In this document: in pieces, positions 5,007 through 6,832 of the stretch | Layout of the letters: every line of letters starts with the position of its first letter | Numbering within the stretch: position 1 is the stretch's first letter | DNA from: Candidatus Omnitrophota bacterium | GTDB taxonomy: Bacteria > Omnitrophota > Gorgyraeia > JABMRG01 > JAFGKX01 | Length of the DNA stretch: 6,832 nucleotides | Assembly (NCBI GenBank): GCA_016928375.1 | Contig: JAFGKX010000048.1 | Span: forward strand, 1-6,832 | Direction of reading: 5' to 3' | Position numbers and translations under genes: made by a program | The notes under the pieces: model-generated | Seen by the model: the letters and a program-made list of their open reading frames with translations, nothing else | Databases searched by the model: none | What the model was told of the DNA's origin: nothing

Positions 5007-6777
5007 GATTTTGCCGGGCGTTCCCATAAAAGGGATATATAATAAGAGCTCTTTTAAAGTAACGTTTCGCAACTTCATAATTGCCTTGCATGGCGTTTAT
5101 CACGCCGATTGCGTTGGCGGCACGAAAATATTCGGGTTCAAGCCGAAGCGCCTTTTTATACGCCTCTTCCGCTTTATCCAATTTACCCATATTGAAATAA
5201 ATGTCCCCCAGCGTATTGTAAGAATCAGCTTCATTCGGCCTTAAGCTTAATGATTTTCTTATCTCTCCCATGGCCCTTGGGTAATCTGACATCCTGAGAT
5301 AAACCTGGGACAGCGTAAGGTTAATCCTTGAGTGGTCCCTGTATTTTGTGGCGGCGAGGTCCGCGTTAACTAATATAATTCCAGGGATTAACATCGCGAT
5401 AAACAAGGCTACCTGTTTTTTATCCTTTGCGGTTATCCGTTTACCAAATTCTACAATAGCGTATGAGGCAAAAACCATAAGGAACGGAACCAATGCAAGC
5501 CTGTAACGCGAACAGGTCTGAAAAGGCAGGGAAGCCACGAAAATGCCTATAAGAAAAACGTAGAAAAGACCTAGCTCGCGTCGCCTTTTGACTCCCATCA
5601 TAGCACCGCATATACCCAATGGACCAACAAGCCAGAAGCCGGGAAGGCTGAAAATAAGCGGCGCGAAATTCCTGTTATAAAAAATATATCTGCCTGATGA
5701 TATCTCATTTGGCGAGAGAATAAAAAATATTTTCCTGAAAATATGCTTTATAAACAATAGCGGTTCATTGCCAACTGCTTCCATGGATCTGGCAATCCAG
5801 TATTTTGACTTTTCCGCGGGAGAAAGAAGATTTAACCGGATAGGTTCAAGCATCAGCTTATCCCATGCTATACCGGGCCTTATGCTGTGAAGACTGTCAA
5901 GATTGGGGTTAAGGCCCAAATAGAGATTGAGTTCCGCCTGGGTTTGTAAAAACACGAAATCCCCGCTTGCCTTATAGTGCATAAACATTACGGGCACTAC
6001 GATAACAAGAATCCCCAGCATTAGCACAGATGCAGTTTTTATAAAACGTGTACCCCGTTCAATACGCGTCCTAAAAAGCAGAGTTTTTCTTTCACTCCCA
6101 TGAACCTTTCCTTCATCCCAGGGCTCAAGCCCCGGGGGTTTCGGGATTGAAAGGGGTAAACGGGAAATCCCTACCCATAGCCAAATAAGCAAAAACGGTA
6201 AAACCAAAAGTATATTAGGCCTTGTGGCTGACGAAATACCGATAATTAAACCGCTTGATAAAAAATAAATCAACCGCGGGTTTTTCCGCGCTTTCTGTAA
6301 TATGCCGAACGCCGCTAGATTTAGGAACAAAACCAGTGCAGCCGGCAGAAGCTCGCAGGACCAATAAATGAAAGGCCAGTAACAGGCCGCCAAAACTCCG
6401 GTGAGAACACCGACCTTTTTACCGAAAGGCCGCATGGATATGTGGGCAAGCAAGATACAGGCCAGGGATGATATCAATACACCGAAAAATCTTCCGATAT
6501 AATAATTGTGTCCGGCAAATTTATATATCAAGGCTAAGGTATAAGGATACACGGGGCCGTGATACGGCACCGCTTTCCATAGTAGTTCGCCGTTTAAAAT
6601 TTCTTTGCTCCACAAGTCATATTCAGCCTCATTTATAACCGGATGATTAAAAAAAGGGCTTGCCATTATATTGTGCAGATAAAACAGTCTTATAGCCAGG
6701 GCCAGAAGAAAAATAAAAAGATATGTTTCCGAGGGTTTTAACTTTTTCATCGCGGTCAATTTATGATCGAATTTCAT
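4969..6777 (-). CDS. GT-C (GT39/PMT-like) membrane glycosyltransferase with three C-terminal TPRs, paralogue of the 571-aa gene
   Basis: This 602-aa polytopic protein has its first membrane segment at about 18-37. The first outer loop holds INEAEYDLW (N49, E50, D54, W56) followed by PVYPY (75-79). E142, TRP (185-187), LGLNP (287-291) and SRYRLALVP (423-431) line up with the 571-aa protein. TPRs occupy 483-516, 517-550 and 551-584, each with Pro at position 32. Predicted role: transfer of a sugar from a lipid-phosphate donor outside the membrane, with the TPRs recruiting a partner or substrate protein. A charged stretch at about 210-244 (between membrane segments) has no counterpart in the paralogue and is encoded over a GC-rich palindrome. 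Start: ATG at 6777 has no good Shine-Dalgarno; Met10 (6750) is an alternative. An in-frame TGA at 6810-6808 bounds the N-terminus. The gene converges on the 571-aa gene with 54 bp between stops. Family is well supported; substrates are unknown. Confidence 0.88.
   Translation of the reverse strand: MKFDHKLTAMKKLKPSETYLFIFLLALAIRLFYLHNIMASPFFNHPVINEAEYDLWSKEILNGELLWKAVPYHGPVYPYTLALIYKFAGHNYYIGRFFGVLISSLACILLAHISMRPFGKKVGVLTGVLAACYWPFIYWSCELLPAALVLFLNLAAFGILQKARKNPRLIYFLSSGLIIGISSATRPNILLVLPFLLIWLWVGISRLPLSIPKPPGLEPWDEGKVHGSERKTLLFRTRIERGTRFIKTASVLMLGILVIVVPVMFMHYKASGDFVFLQTQAELNLYLGLNPNLDSLHSIRPGIAWDKLMLEPIRLNLLSPAEKSKYWIARSMEAVGNEPLLFIKHIFRKIFFILSPNEISSGRYIFYNRNFAPLIFSLPGFWLVGPLGICGAMMGVKRRRELGLFYVFLIGIFVASLPFQTCSRYRLALVPFLMVFASYAIVEFGKRITAKDKKQVALFIAMLIPGIILVNADLAATKYRDHSRINLTLSQVYLRMSDYPRAMGEIRKSLSLRPNEADSYNTLGDIYFNMGKLDKAEEAYKKALRLEPEYFRAANAIGVINAMQGNYEVAKRYFKRALIIYPFYGNARQNLERCDDARKKRP
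6117..6136. repeat. GC-rich palindrome inside the 602-aa gene
   Basis: CCCAGGGCT and AGCCCCGGG form a 9-bp inverted repeat with one mismatch around a 2-nt centre (CA). It lies in the segment encoding PKPPGLEPWDEG (about residues 212-223), which is absent from the paralogue and far richer in GC than the rest of the gene. It may be a small palindromic repeat inserted in frame, or simply a flexible loop with GC-rich codons. Confidence 0.4.
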
Positions 6778-6832
6778 GAAATATGCCCGTAAAGTTGAGA
6801 TTTTTCTTCAGCCTACCGTTTCCCCGCGCATC
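6778..6832 (-). other. Short upstream flank of the 602-aa gene
   Basis: The 55 bp upstream contain no clear promoter. A minus-strand frame running in from beyond the window would end at TGA 6810-6808 (…RGETVG then stop), so the tail of an upstream co-directional gene is possible, but seven codons cannot establish it. A perfect 12-bp palindrome, ATTTCATGAAAT, is centred on the start codon (6771-6782) and could hinder or regulate initiation. Confidence 0.25.

Noticed and set aside
5011..5244. 77-codon plus-strand frame over the TPR region of the 602-aa gene
   Set aside because: It is antisense to clear TPR repeats and has no features of its own.

Overview
The window holds four protein-coding genes and no RNA genes. 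Base composition is moderately AT-rich and Shine-Dalgarno sequences are weak. The gene content is a cobalamin-type radical SAM protein plus three polytopic GT-C-like membrane proteins, two of them ending in TPR repeats. It resembles uncultivated Gram-negative-type lineages such as Omnitrophota. That placement is an impression from gene style, not a demonstrated assignment.

Layout. (1) Bases 1-1058, minus strand: the N-terminal 352 codons of a B12-binding-domain radical SAM protein, whose C-terminus lies outside the window. A TTGTAT-17-TATAAT promoter candidate sits just before it. (2) Bases 1170-2696, minus strand: a 508-aa GT-C-like membrane protein with no TPR but with a soluble C-terminal domain. 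It lies upstream of the radical SAM gene in the same direction, with a 111-bp gap. (3) Bases 2697-3198: a 502-bp divergent intergenic region. It has no convincing gene, but it holds a good sigma-70-type promoter for the rightward gene, an interrupted inverted repeat, two smaller hairpins, and a duplicated start-site-like motif in front of the leftward gene. (4) Bases 3199-4914, plus strand: a 571-aa GT39/PMT-like protein with three C-terminal TPRs. (5) Bases 4969-6777, minus strand: a 602-aa paralogue with the same architecture, convergent with the 571-aa gene across 54 bp with no recognisable terminator.

How they may work together. GT-C enzymes transfer a sugar from a polyprenyl-phosphate donor to a lipid, glycan or protein on the outer face of the membrane. 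The two TPR-bearing paralogues would then carry a protein-binding scaffold on the same polypeptide as the transferase. This parallels the architecture of the eukaryotic TMTC O-mannosyltransferases. The locus is therefore best read as envelope glycosylation or surface-polymer modification, with an adjacent radical SAM enzyme of unknown substrate. Joint action of the four genes is inference from adjacency only. I see no phage, transposase, CRISPR, tRNA or rRNA signature.
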